From contig NZ_JACHIP010000021.1 in the NCBI RefSeq assembly GCF_014203275.1, forward strand, positions 1-43,203: DNA of 43,203 nucleotides, written 5' to 3'. Within the stretch, counting starts at the first letter, position 1. Each line of letters opens with the position of its first letter. Below, piece by piece: positions 17,341-25,923 of the stretch. This stretch comes from Granulicella aggregans (lineage in GTDB: Bacteria; Acidobacteriota; Terriglobia; Terriglobales; Acidobacteriaceae). The notes beneath the pieces were generated by a model. That model was not told the DNA's origin and did no database searches. It saw nothing but the letters and a program-made list of their open reading frames with translations. The translations under genes were made by a program, and so were the position numbers.

Positions 17341-17357
17341 TGTCACGATTTGTAGGT
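17341..17357 (+). promoter_or_regulatory. Degenerate TGTA-N6-TGTA box (copy 3)
   Basis: TGTCACGATTTGTAGGT: the first half-site has one mismatch, the core GATTTGTA is kept. It precedes the leftward small frame at 17277 and the beta-propeller gene. Confidence 0.35.
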
Positions 17358-17510
17358 TTGAATAGGGATGAATGTGAGCGGTGTTTCAAAGGTCATGAAT
17401 GAAGCAAAGCCGAGCCGAGAAATGATTACGCTTGTTCTGCTTGATGCAAAGTTGATCAAACTGAGCGATCAATGTCGAAAGATCTCTGCCGTAGCATCCC
17501 CGGCACGTTT

Positions 17511-18704
17511 CTATGGTGTACCGGAGGGCGGGACGTTCGTCGTAATGCGTTTGGAGAAGAACTCACGAATAATTGTTCCACCAGCTTTCCCGGCGATTCC
17601 AATGGCGGCATTGGTGAACACCAGCCCGATGCCTCGGTCTGCGTGGGGATAATACAGATTAGAAATTGCGCCCGATCCTATGTCGCCGAGGAAATACGAA
17701 TAGTTGGGCATTGGCTTCCCATTGTCACCGCGGGTGATGATTGCATAACTTGCCGCATGGATCAATCGAGACTTGATGGTTCCTGTCCCCTGGTAAAAAT
17801 AACGCGGATCTTGGTGAAAAAGTGAGGGGAAGACTGCATGGCTCAGGAAGTCACTGGTTCGCCCGTCTCCAAATTGAGCGGCAAAGCGCTTGCCGTAGCC
17901 GGCTGCCCCGTACCCATAGCCTGGATACTTGTCATTTGCCTGCTCAATACCGGCGGCAAGACCGACACCAATCAGCGAAACGGGATCGAATGTGTCATGA
18001 CTAGCAAGTGAGAATTTTTGCTTTATTGTCATCGGAGCGGGGTCGTGAACATAGCTTATATAAAAGTTCGGAATTACGCCGATGAACCGCTGCTTCTCTT
18101 CCGCCTTTATCTGTTCAGCAGCGATCACTTCGGTGGGACGAACCGTCACCTCCGTCGTGGCTGAGGCAACCGACAAAGCGATACTCGGGACCATATAGGA
18201 CTGGTCTGGGGAAAGCGTAAATTCCGCTGTGGTGTAAGACGCAAAACCTTTGGCGTTTACGATCACAAGATAGGAACCAGCGGGCAGTTTCGTAAAGACG
18301 AAGTCCCCGCCCGCGGCGGAGAAAAGCGTGTGCAACGGTATTCCGTCTCTGTGGGTCAAGCTGACCTGCGCCCCTGGAATCTCAGCTCCGCTGGTGTCCA
18401 ATATGGTGCCAGCGACACTGGCTGTGCCTACCGCAGAGGGTGTTTGCGCCGCCGGGCCCAGGACATCTACCTGGGGAGATGGAGCATCCGGCAGAGAACT
18501 GCTGCTACTCGTCTCAAGCTTGGCGGTTTTTTGTTGGGCGTGTGCAGTTGCCCCGAGCAGGCAGAGCAACAGAGGCGAAGCGCAAAGGATCGACGGCAGA
18601 GGCCACCTTGACTCTGTTGAATCTAGCCTCCCGCGTCGGGAAGGAGCCGCGGAGCGGAGTGCATCCAGACCGAGCATAACGGCGCCACGAATAACCAGTT
18701 CCAT
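17511..18704 (-). CDS. Carboxypeptidase-regulatory-domain envelope protein
   Basis: I use ATG 18704 (MELVIRGAVM), 397 residues; an in-frame start 45 bases upstream is possible. A long N-terminus leads to a signal segment (LPSILCASPLLLCLLGATAH, ending AQQ), then a serine/proline-rich linker (SSSSSLPDAPSPQ), then a carboxypeptidase-regulatory-like domain (VAGTILDTSGAEIPGAQVSL, AGGDFVFTKLPAGSYLV). The C-terminal half is glycine- and tyrosine-rich (KYPGYGYGAAGYGKRFAA, FPSLFHQDPRYFYQG), characteristic of a conserved acidobacterial outer-membrane-associated family of unknown function that I recognise by pattern only. Unlike TonB receptors it has no large barrel. Role in adhesion or outer membrane structure is a guess. 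Confidence 0.7.
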   Translation of the reverse strand: MELVIRGAVMLGLDALRSAAPSRRGRLDSTESRWPLPSILCASPLLLCLLGATAHAQQKTAKLETSSSSSLPDAPSPQVDVLGPAAQTPSAVGTASVAGTILDTSGAEIPGAQVSLTHRDGIPLHTLFSAAGGDFVFTKLPAGSYLVIVNAKGFASYTTAEFTLSPDQSYMVPSIALSVASATTEVTVRPTEVIAAEQIKAEEKQRFIGVIPNFYISYVHDPAPMTIKQKFSLASHDTFDPVSLIGVGLAAGIEQANDKYPGYGYGAAGYGKRFAAQFGDGRTSDFLSHAVFPSLFHQDPRYFYQGTGTIKSRLIHAASYAIITRGDNGKPMPNYSYFLGDIGSGAISNLYYPHADRGIGLVFTNAAIGIAGKAGGTIIREFFSKRITTNVPPSGTP

Positions 18705-18800
18705 AGTTGATCTACCCTCGAAGGCTTGTTGAATATCGGGTGGCCCCACATGCGGATGCGTACCCCATGTGGGGAAGGAAAGTCACGGTAACAACGGGAA

Positions 18801-19187
18801 TTACAGCATCTCACCGCGGGCAGCCGTGGCGTGGATCGTTCTGGTCTGGCCCCACTTTTTAGGACCTACGATATCGAAGGTCATGGTGTCCCCGACGAGA
18901 TGACCAGTTGCATTGAACTGTTTTTTTTGCGAGGTGAAGCTGAAGGTCAACGTGTCCGCTGCGATCTTGCCATTCTCAATCGGCGAGGCGGCTCCCTTTG
19001 GAGGCGTCCAATTGCCGGTGATAGCGTCCCCCGATTGGGTGAGCACAAGGGTTGTCGCCTCTGATTTTCCATCAGGTAGTACATACCATTTGCCGACTGC
19101 AATCGCTGCTTGAGCATAGATGGGGACTGACAGTGCAAGCATCGCCAATACTGCAGGCAATACGCTAACGATCGGACTTTTCTTCAT
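18801..19187 (-). CDS. Secreted small lipocalin-like protein, second copy
   Basis: This 128-residue protein has a clean signal peptide (residues 1-26, ending YAQA) and an AGGAG site before ATG 19187. The mature part repeats the pattern of the protein at 7699-8112: GKWYVLPDGKSEATTLVLTQ, SGDAITGNWTPPKG, then NGKIAADTLTFSF, NATGHLVGDTMTFDIVG. It is probably an extracytoplasmic beta-barrel or sandwich. Identity between the two looks modest, so they are old paralogues. It ends 97 bases before the carboxypeptidase-regulatory gene and could share its transcript. Confidence 0.7.
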   Translation of the reverse strand: MKKSPIVSVLPAVLAMLALSVPIYAQAAIAVGKWYVLPDGKSEATTLVLTQSGDAITGNWTPPKGAASPIENGKIAADTLTFSFTSQKKQFNATGHLVGDTMTFDIVGPKKWGQTRTIHATAARGEML

Positions 19188-19592
19188 TCGTGGATCTCCT
19201 GTAGTAGCAGGTGTTCGACTCGCGGCGGTTCATTCTAGGTTGCCGATTGTTTGAAGTTTCGAACTACGTCTGAGATGGTTGCGTAAGAGACACGCTGCCC
19301 CATCCAATGCGATTCTCTTGATCGCTATGAGAGACCGCCAAACTCGCGATTGAGCGCAACAATAGGCCACGCGGGCATCGAGGATAAGCGAAGTTGTCTG
19401 CCTCTGAAGCGAACAAGCTGTCGCCACGACGACCATCCGCATATACATGAACTTAAGCCATCACAGATGGGCGTGCAGTCAGGAAACGTAGGCGCTGTGT
19501 AAGGATTTGTATAGAGAGAGTAATGCAACTGTCTGGCGGCTGTTCTTTCCCGTATATATCAAAGCAGGGATCATAATTGAAAGGGAGGGCAC
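19188..19592. other. Divergent 405-base promoter region with a TGTA box
   Basis: This stretch separates the leftward lipocalin-like gene from the rightward sensor kinase gene. I see no gene in it. It holds a near-consensus box at 19498-19514. Confidence 0.5.
19498..19514 (+). promoter_or_regulatory. TGTA-N6-TGTA box (copy 4, best form)
   Basis: TGTAAGGATTTGTATAG, identical over 17 bases to the copy at 21189-21205 on the other strand. It lies 79 bases before the kinase start and 311 bases before the lipocalin-like gene. Confidence 0.65.
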
Positions 19593-21017
19593 GTGCCTCA
19601 TCATCGTCACGAGCGGCGCGGCTGGGTGAAGGCACGAGTGCCCATGTATCGACTCTTCGTAACCATTTTCTTGTGGTTTTGGATCGCAGCGTGGGGCATG
19701 TTTGCTATGGTGTTCCTAATAAACGACCTGAAAGGCATACGGCAGGTCTACGCACCCAGTATGTATGCGACGATTGCTCCCGTTCTCGCTGCGGAGGCCG
19801 TTCGGACGTATGAAGTAGGCGGCCCGGATGCGTTTGCTGTTTTTTCGCAGCGCGACTTTCATCAGAATCGCCGTATCTTCCTGCTGGACGGATTCTACAA
19901 AGACGTGTTGGGTGGGTCGCTGACGGACGACGGCCTTAGAGTTGCCCACGCGACGAGAAACGGACAGCTTTTCATGCTCGGTAGGAACATCGCGGCATAT
20001 AAGCTTGTGTCTGCTTCAGGACGTCCTTACATCCTGCTCATCTACCTCACGAAGTCCTTGTGGATCGAGTTGATCGACGCGCTAGTGGGAAGAAACCTCC
20101 CGTACACGATCGGCCTCTTTCTTCTGGTGACCGCACTTTGCTTTGTACTTGCGTACCATATTGCGGCGCCGATTCACAGCATCCAGTCAACAGCGCGAAG
20201 AGTTGCGCAAGGCGATCTGAAAGCTCGCGTCCCAAGCAATGTGGCGAAGCGCTTCGATGAACTGTCAGCTCTGGCGAAAGACTTCGATTCGATGGTCGAT
20301 CGTCTTGAGTTGCTGATTGAAACGCAAAGAAGTCTTTTGAACTCCGTATCGCATGAGCTGCGCTCGCCACTTGCAAGGATCAATCTGGCGGTTGCCATGC
20401 TGAAAGAACGCTATGCAGCGGATGCCGACGATATGCTTCAGCATCTGGATCGAGATGTCGAAAGAATTGATGTACTGATCGGTCAACTCTTGATCCTCTC
20501 GCGGCTAGAGTCTGGGCTTTCCTCATCGGAGCGAGAAGAAGTGGACCTTGCGCAACTCGTCGAGGGTACAGTTGCCGACTGCCATTTTGAAGCAGAGGCT
20601 TCAGGCAAGTCAGTCAGCTTGCATACGGCGGGCGCATTTCTTCTAAGGAGTGCCGATCCGCATGCCCTTCGGAGCGCTTGCGAGAACGTCATTCGCAACG
20701 CAGTCCGATTCTCTCAACCGGGAACCAATGTCGAGGTCCTATTGGCAATCGACAGAAACGGATCGGAACCACAGGTGACTCTATCCGTCCGTGACTATGG
20801 CCCTGGAGTTCCAGAAGAGGCACTTGATGCGATCTTTCAACCCTTCTATCGAATCGCGGGCGACGGGCAGGAGCCGGACGGGAACGGTCTCGGTCTGGCG
20901 ATTGCGGCTGAGGCGATACGTTTGCATCGAGGCACCATCAGTGCCTCCAATTGCCGTCCCATTGGACTGGAAATAACCATCCGGTTGCCGGGCGATCTTG
21001 ACATGGACATCGCCTAG
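19593..21017 (+). CDS. CpxA-like sensor histidine kinase
   Basis: This is a 474-residue membrane kinase. GTG 19593 is chosen because AAAGGGAGGG lies five bases before it. Helix 1 is about 22-44, a periplasmic domain spans about 45-165, helix 2 is about 170-192, and a HAMP linker follows (IAAPIHSIQSTARRVAQGDL). The phosphoacceptor is H254 in SVSHELRSPLARI, the CpxA/EnvZ type. N box ENVIRNAVRFS, G1 DYGPGVPEEALDAIFQPFYR and G2 GNGLGLAIA are intact. CpxA-like kinases sense envelope or drug stress. No response regulator is adjacent: upstream is a leftward gene and downstream is the efflux operon, 275 bases away. It may use the response regulator at 35661 or one outside the window. Confidence 0.92.
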   Translation: MPHHRHERRGWVKARVPMYRLFVTIFLWFWIAAWGMFAMVFLINDLKGIRQVYAPSMYATIAPVLAAEAVRTYEVGGPDAFAVFSQRDFHQNRRIFLLDGFYKDVLGGSLTDDGLRVAHATRNGQLFMLGRNIAAYKLVSASGRPYILLIYLTKSLWIELIDALVGRNLPYTIGLFLLVTALCFVLAYHIAAPIHSIQSTARRVAQGDLKARVPSNVAKRFDELSALAKDFDSMVDRLELLIETQRSLLNSVSHELRSPLARINLAVAMLKERYAADADDMLQHLDRDVERIDVLIGQLLILSRLESGLSSSEREEVDLAQLVEGTVADCHFEAEASGKSVSLHTAGAFLLRSADPHALRSACENVIRNAVRFSQPGTNVEVLLAIDRNGSEPQVTLSVRDYGPGVPEEALDAIFQPFYRIAGDGQEPDGNGLGLAIAAEAIRLHRGTISASNCRPIGLEITIRLPGDLDMDIA

Positions 21018-21081
21018 AGAGGACGTGCGCCATCTGCGCTTAGCGCGAGCGTTCAGAGCGCATAGCAGGCACCAGGTAGCA

Positions 21082-21096
21082 GTCGTCATTGACGAC
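21082..21096. promoter_or_regulatory. Perfect 15-base palindrome ahead of the efflux operon
   Basis: GTCGTCA-T-TGACGAC, two perfect 7-base arms around one base. It lies about 200 bases before the adaptor start, in the position where TetR-family operators of RND operons often sit. No TetR gene is seen in the window. Confidence 0.3.
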
Positions 21097-21188
21097 CCTC
21101 GCACGTGCCCTGAGCGCTTGTGGAAGGGGCGCCAAGACGCAGAGCGCACTCCGATCTTGGATCACTGCTCTCATACGGCAGGCTACCT

Positions 21189-21205
21189 CTATACAAATCC
21201 TTACA
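21189..21205 (-). promoter_or_regulatory. TGTA-N6-TGTA box (copy 5, best form)
   Basis: On the minus strand it reads TGTAAGGATTTGTATAG, 17 of 17 identical to copy 4. It is 88 bases before the efflux operon start. Confidence 0.65.
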
Positions 21206-21292
21206 TTCGGCTGACTGTTCCTTACGGCGCAGTCTCAGTGTGCCATTCACACTAGGGACAGCTCAGATACGGATTCATAAAGGAGTTGGCAA

Positions 21293-22537
21293 GTGATACA
21301 GCATCTCGACGAAGACCACCAGGAGATCGGCGCGGATGCTATTCCGCGGCAGGTTAGGACTGAGCGGCCTGTAACAGGCGTTAAGCCTATGTTTGCCCTA
21401 CTTCTGATCCCAATTCTTGCGGTTGGCTGCTATTTCGCGCTGCATTCAAAAAACGATAAGCAAGTTCTTGCTAGCGCTGAAACTGCGAGCCAGGCCGTCA
21501 TCATTCACGCCGGGTTGGCGACCAAGGGCGACATCGGTGTTTTTATCGACGCCCTCGGCACCGTGACACCCATCTCTACGGTGAATATCTACAGTCAGGT
21601 GAGCGGCAAAGTTGTAGCAATTCATTACCGGGAAGGTCAGACCGTGCAGAAGGGCGATCCACTCATTGAGATCGACCCGCGGCCTTACCTAGCACAGCTT
21701 CAACAGGTCGAGGGATCGCTCGACCATGACCTCGGGGTTCTTAAACAGGCAGAGATCGACCTTGCGCGCTACAAGGATGCGTTCGCTGAACACGCAGTTG
21801 CCAAGCAGATTCTCGATGACCAGGAGCAAGCGGTCGTTCAGTATCAAGGAACTGTCAAATACGATTTGGGACAGGTCGAGAGCGCCAGAGTTCAGCTAAG
21901 CTACTGCTCTATCGCGTCCCCAATCTCAGGGCGAGTCGGTCTCAGGCTTGTCGACTCCGGTAATCTCGTCGCCTCAGGAGTCTCGAACCCGTTGGTGGTG
22001 ATCACCCAACTCCAACCGATAACGGTCGTATTCAACGTATCGGAAGACCATCTTGGAGATATCCGAACACAGCTTCGGGAACGGACACCTCTGGTCGTTG
22101 ATGCATTTGATCGCTCGGCTCGAATCAAAGTCGCTACAGGAGAGCTGCTGACGTTCGATAACCAAATTGATACCTCGACCGGGACCGTTCGCTTTCGAGG
22201 CGCGTTCACGAACCGCGACTTGGCTCTTTTTCCAAACCAGTTCGTCAACGCGCGTTTGCACGTGCACAGCCTGAAGGGTGTCGTTCTCGTCGTGAACGCG
22301 GCGATCCAGCGTAATGGGACACAGGCTTTTGTGTTCGTCGTCACTAGCAACCACACAATCTCCATTCGCAACGTGACTGAGCAAAGCACAGACGGGAACC
22401 GGACGGCGGTCGAAGGGTTGGATGTAGGGGAGCAAGTTGCTTTGTCGAGCTTTGACAAGTTGCAGGACGGGACTTCTGTCACCGTCGTGCAACAAGCCGA
22501 TCATGCGAGTGGTCTTCCGACCGGGAGCGGGCTGTGA
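21293..22537 (+). CDS. RND efflux periplasmic adaptor (MdtA-like)
   Basis: The 414-residue protein starts at GTG 21293 after AAAGGAG. One membrane anchor lies at about 30-47 (MFALLLIPILAVGCYFAL). The HlyD-type lipoyl domain has VTPISTVNIYSQVSGKVVAI and YREGQTVQKGDPLIEIDPRP, followed by the helical hairpin (about 140-205, LQQVEGSLDHDLGVLKQAEI onward), the second lipoyl half SYCSIASPISGRVGLRLVD, a beta-barrel domain and a C-terminal membrane-proximal domain (VEGLDVGEQVALSSFDKLQD). It joins the permeases to the outer membrane channel. The stop overlaps the next start by four bases, as in MdtABC-type operons. Confidence 0.93.
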   Translation: MIQHLDEDHQEIGADAIPRQVRTERPVTGVKPMFALLLIPILAVGCYFALHSKNDKQVLASAETASQAVIIHAGLATKGDIGVFIDALGTVTPISTVNIYSQVSGKVVAIHYREGQTVQKGDPLIEIDPRPYLAQLQQVEGSLDHDLGVLKQAEIDLARYKDAFAEHAVAKQILDDQEQAVVQYQGTVKYDLGQVESARVQLSYCSIASPISGRVGLRLVDSGNLVASGVSNPLVVITQLQPITVVFNVSEDHLGDIRTQLRERTPLVVDAFDRSARIKVATGELLTFDNQIDTSTGTVRFRGAFTNRDLALFPNQFVNARLHVHSLKGVVLVVNAAIQRNGTQAFVFVVTSNHTISIRNVTEQSTDGNRTAVEGLDVGEQVALSSFDKLQDGTSVTVVQQADHASGLPTGSGL

Positions 22538-25500
22538 GCCCTTCCCGTCCGTTCATTCTTCGCCCTGTGGCAACTGCGTTGTTCATGGTGGCGATTCTGG
22601 TCGTCGGCGCCGCCGCCTATCTCAAGCTGCCGGTTTCGGCTTTGCCTGAGGTGGAGTATCCCACGATCCAGGTGCGGACCTTCTATCCCGGGGCCAGCCC
22701 GGACGTAATGTCTTCCGCGGTGACAGCTCCCCTCGAGCGGCAATTCGGCCAGATACCTGGCCTGACGCAAATGACCTCCACCAGTTCGGACGGTAGTTCG
22801 GCGATCGTGTTGCAGTTCAATTTGAGCCTCAATATCGACGTCGCCGAACAAGAGGTTCAGGCCGCGATCAATGCAGCGCAAAGCTACTTGCCAACCGATC
22901 TACCCGTCCCTCCTGTTTACAGCAAGTCGAACCCGGCGGATGCGCCCGTATTGACGCTCGCCCTGACTTCGAAGATCCTTCCGCTGTCGAACGTAGAAGA
23001 TTTGGCAGATTCGCGTCTCTCCCCTAAAATCTCGCAGGTCGGTGGAGTTGGGCTTGTGACGATCAGTGGCGGCCAGAAGCCCGCGGTTCGCATTCAGGTC
23101 AATCCGACAGCCCTATCGGCTTATGGGATCAGCCTGGAGGATCTCCGAACCGCGCTCGTTACCACAAGCGTCAACTCGGCGAAGGGGACCTTCGACGGGC
23201 ATACGCAAAATTACCAGATTAATGCGAACGATCAGCTGCTCTCCAGCAAGGACTATCAGGATGTGCTGGTCGCCTATAAGGATGGAGCTCCCGTAACACT
23301 CTCCGACGTTGCAAAGATCACGGATGGAGTCGAAAACGTCCGCCTCGCAGGATGGATGAACCAGACGCCCGCCGTAATCCTCAACATTCAGCGACAGCCA
23401 GGTGCGAATACGATCGCGGTGGTCAAGAGCATTGAGGATCTGCTGCCCAAGCTGCAGGCTGGCCTCCCGACCGGAGTGCAACTCACAGTGCTCACTGACC
23501 GGACGACCACCATTCAGGCATCTGTTGCCGATGTTGAGTTCGAACTCATGCTGACGATCGGATTGGTCGTGATGGTCATCTTCGTCTTCCTGCGCAACCT
23601 TGCAGCGACGATCATTCCTGCCATCGCAATTCCGATCTCTCTCATCGGAACCCTGGCCGTGATGTATCTGTTGGGGTACAGCCTCAACAATCTTACTTTG
23701 ATGGCTCTTACCATCTCCACGGGGTTCGTCGTCGATGACGCGATCGTGATGATCGAGAATATCTCGCGCTACCTTGAAGAGGGATATGGACCTCTCGAAG
23801 CCGCGCTCAAAGGGGCCGACCAGATAGGCTTCACCATCATCTCTCTTACTATCTCCCTCATAGCCGTTCTCATCCCCTTGCTACTTATGGGAGACATTGT
23901 GGGAAGGTTGTTCCGCGAGTTCGCGATTACACTTGCAGTGACGATTCTCATCTCCGCCGTTGTGTCGCTGACTCTGACTCCGATGATGAGCGCCCGCATT
24001 CTGCGACATAAGGCCGAGTCCAAGCAGGGCCGTTTCTATCATTGGTCTGAACGCATGTTCGAGCGCCTGATCGAACGGTATGGTCGTACGTTGCAATGGG
24101 TGCTTCGTCACGAAGCCGCAACGCTTTTGGTTGCGGCTTCGACATTGGCGCTCGCGGTCTACCTGTACGTCGTAATTCCGAAGGGTCTGTTTCCTGTCCA
24201 GGATGTCGGCATCATTCAAGGAATATCCCAGGCTCCGGAGTCCATCTCCTTCGAGTCTATGGCTCTCAAGCAACAGGAGCTTGGGAACGTCATCCTGGAG
24301 GACCCCGCCGTTGCCAGCCTCTCCTCCTTCATCGGAGTCGACGGTACCAATGCGACCTTGAACAGTGGGCGCATTCAAATCAATCTAAAGCCTTTCTCGC
24401 AGCGCAACATCAACGCGACCAAAGTGATTGAACGGCTCCAGACCAACCTGCAGAAGGTAGCTGGAATTCATCTTTTTATGCAGCCGGTGCAGGACCTTAC
24501 GGTAGACGATCGCTCCAGCAGTAGCCAGTATCAGTACACCCTGGAGGACGCGGACCAGTCCGAACTGGACACATGGACTGCAAAGATGGTGACGGAACTG
24601 CGGAAACATCCAGAGTTAAAGGACATCGCAACAGGCCAACAGATGCATGGATTGGCGGTTAAGTTTGTGTACGATCGAGCGACCGCTTCCCGCATGAACA
24701 TCTCCGCGGACCAAATTGATTCCACCCTGTACGATGCCTTCGGTCAAAGGCAGATCAGCACTCTATACACGCAGTCAAATCAGTACCACGTCATTCTCGA
24801 GGCATCGCCAGAATTCCAGAGGAACCCGCAAAGCTTGGTCTACATCTATCTGCTGGGCTCCTCATCGAGTGGCAGCTCGACCGGCGGTTCAACCTCCGGA
24901 CGCACCTCTTCCAACAGCGCAGGTACTACAGTTTCTACATTGAGCTCCTCTTCTACGAGCGGGGTGGGAACGGCCCAATCGAACGTTCTATCGAGTTCTA
25001 GCGGAATTTCCTCGCTCTCAGCAAAGAGTTCGAATGCGCTTTCCTCTTCCTCCAGCACGTCCTTGTCGACGAGCGCATCATCCAGCCTGTCCGGCACTTC
25101 AGGTCAGACTTCCGGATCCACTAGCTCAAGTACGGCATCACCATCGTCGCCGATACCGCTCTCTGCTTTCACCCGCTTAGAAAAGACTTCCAGCCCGCTG
25201 ACGATTTCCCATCAGGGACAGTTTCCGGTTGTGACGCTTTCATTCAACCTGGGACCGAACACCTCGTTGAGTCAGGCAGTCGCTGTAGTCGAGAAGGTGC
25301 AGCGGGGGCTGAATATGCCCGCCAGCCTTCAAACAAGCTTCGAGGGCACAGCTCAAGCTTACAAAGCCGTCGGTGGCAACGAGGGGCTATTGATTCTTGC
25401 GGCTCTGGCGGCTGTCTATATCGTGCTTGGAGTGCTTTACGAGAGCTTTATTCACCCCATCACAATTCTCTCGACTCTCCCCTCCGCAGGCGTAGGGGCC

Positions 25501-25923
25501 TTGCTGGCGCTTATGTTCTTCAAGCAAGACCTGGGAATTGTCGCCATCATCGGAATCATCCTTTTGATCGGCATTGTGAAAAAGAATGGCATCATGATTG
25601 TCGACTTCGCCTTAGAGGCCGAAAGAAATAGCGGCCTCAAGTCCGCTGACGCAGTCTACGAAGCCTCCTTATTGCGATTCCGGCCAATCATGATGACAAC
25701 CCTCGCCGCGCTCTTGGCAGGGATCCCGCTTGCTTTCGGTTCCGGGATCGGTTCGGAGTTGCGACGTCCTCTAGGTATCGCGATGGTGGGCGGTCTATTG
25801 CTCAGCCAAGTACTGACGCTTTACACAACCCCAGTGATCTACATCTTCTTCGATCGACTTGGGAGCCGTTTCGCAAGGGCGAAGACGCCTGAGATTCCTG
25901 TCAGAGCGACGGAGCGAGCATGA
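22534..25923 (+). CDS. RND efflux permease 1, with a serine-rich insertion
   Basis: This is a 1129-residue AcrB/MdtB-type permease that uses the proton gradient to export drugs. The start is GTG 22534 in a four-base overlap. Features in order: helix 1 (about 10-28), first porter domain (YPTIQVRTFYPGASPDVMSS), helices 2-6 with the proton-relay pair D401-D402 in GFVVDDAIVMIEN, second porter domain, and helices 8-12 with K1017 in GIVKKNGIMIVDFALEAE. Between about residues 774 and 873 there is a stretch made almost wholly of Ser, Thr and Gly (GSSSSGSSTGGSTSGRTSSN onward), placed where its neighbour has a turn of a few residues just before the PLxAF strand. It would lie in the second porter domain in the periplasm. 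The family's usual length is about 1030-1050, so the insertion explains the excess. Confidence 0.93.
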   Translation: MSPSRPFILRPVATALFMVAILVVGAAAYLKLPVSALPEVEYPTIQVRTFYPGASPDVMSSAVTAPLERQFGQIPGLTQMTSTSSDGSSAIVLQFNLSLNIDVAEQEVQAAINAAQSYLPTDLPVPPVYSKSNPADAPVLTLALTSKILPLSNVEDLADSRLSPKISQVGGVGLVTISGGQKPAVRIQVNPTALSAYGISLEDLRTALVTTSVNSAKGTFDGHTQNYQINANDQLLSSKDYQDVLVAYKDGAPVTLSDVAKITDGVENVRLAGWMNQTPAVILNIQRQPGANTIAVVKSIEDLLPKLQAGLPTGVQLTVLTDRTTTIQASVADVEFELMLTIGLVVMVIFVFLRNLAATIIPAIAIPISLIGTLAVMYLLGYSLNNLTLMALTISTGFVVDDAIVMIENISRYLEEGYGPLEAALKGADQIGFTIISLTISLIAVLIPLLLMGDIVGRLFREFAITLAVTILISAVVSLTLTPMMSARILRHKAESKQGRFYHWSERMFERLIERYGRTLQWVLRHEAATLLVAASTLALAVYLYVVIPKGLFPVQDVGIIQGISQAPESISFESMALKQQELGNVILEDPAVASLSSFIGVDGTNATLNSGRIQINLKPFSQRNINATKVIERLQTNLQKVAGIHLFMQPVQDLTVDDRSSSSQYQYTLEDADQSELDTWTAKMVTELRKHPELKDIATGQQMHGLAVKFVYDRATASRMNISADQIDSTLYDAFGQRQISTLYTQSNQYHVILEASPEFQRNPQSLVYIYLLGSSSSGSSTGGSTSGRTSSNSAGTTVSTLSSSSTSGVGTAQSNVLSSSSGISSLSAKSSNALSSSSSTSLSTSASSSLSGTSGQTSGSTSSSTASPSSPIPLSAFTRLEKTSSPLTISHQGQFPVVTLSFNLGPNTSLSQAVAVVEKVQRGLNMPASLQTSFEGTAQAYKAVGGNEGLLILAALAAVYIVLGVLYESFIHPITILSTLPSAGVGALLALMFFKQDLGIVAIIGIILLIGIVKKNGIMIVDFALEAERNSGLKSADAVYEASLLRFRPIMMTTLAALLAGIPLAFGSGIGSELRRPLGIAMVGGLLLSQVLTLYTTPVIYIFFDRLGSRFARAKTPEIPVRATERA

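Larger units (their letters stand above)
16996..17510. other. 515-base intergenic region with a TGTA box and a short frame
   Basis: Between the beta-propeller and the carboxypeptidase-regulatory gene I find no normal-length gene. It contains the short minus-strand frame at 17191-17277 and a degenerate box at 17341-17357. Confidence 0.5.

Noticed and set aside
24850..25155. The serine-rich stretch as a DNA tandem repeat or an assembly artefact
   Set aside because: Several serine codons are mixed, no repeating unit at DNA level is visible, and the frame stays open with normal permease sequence on both sides.
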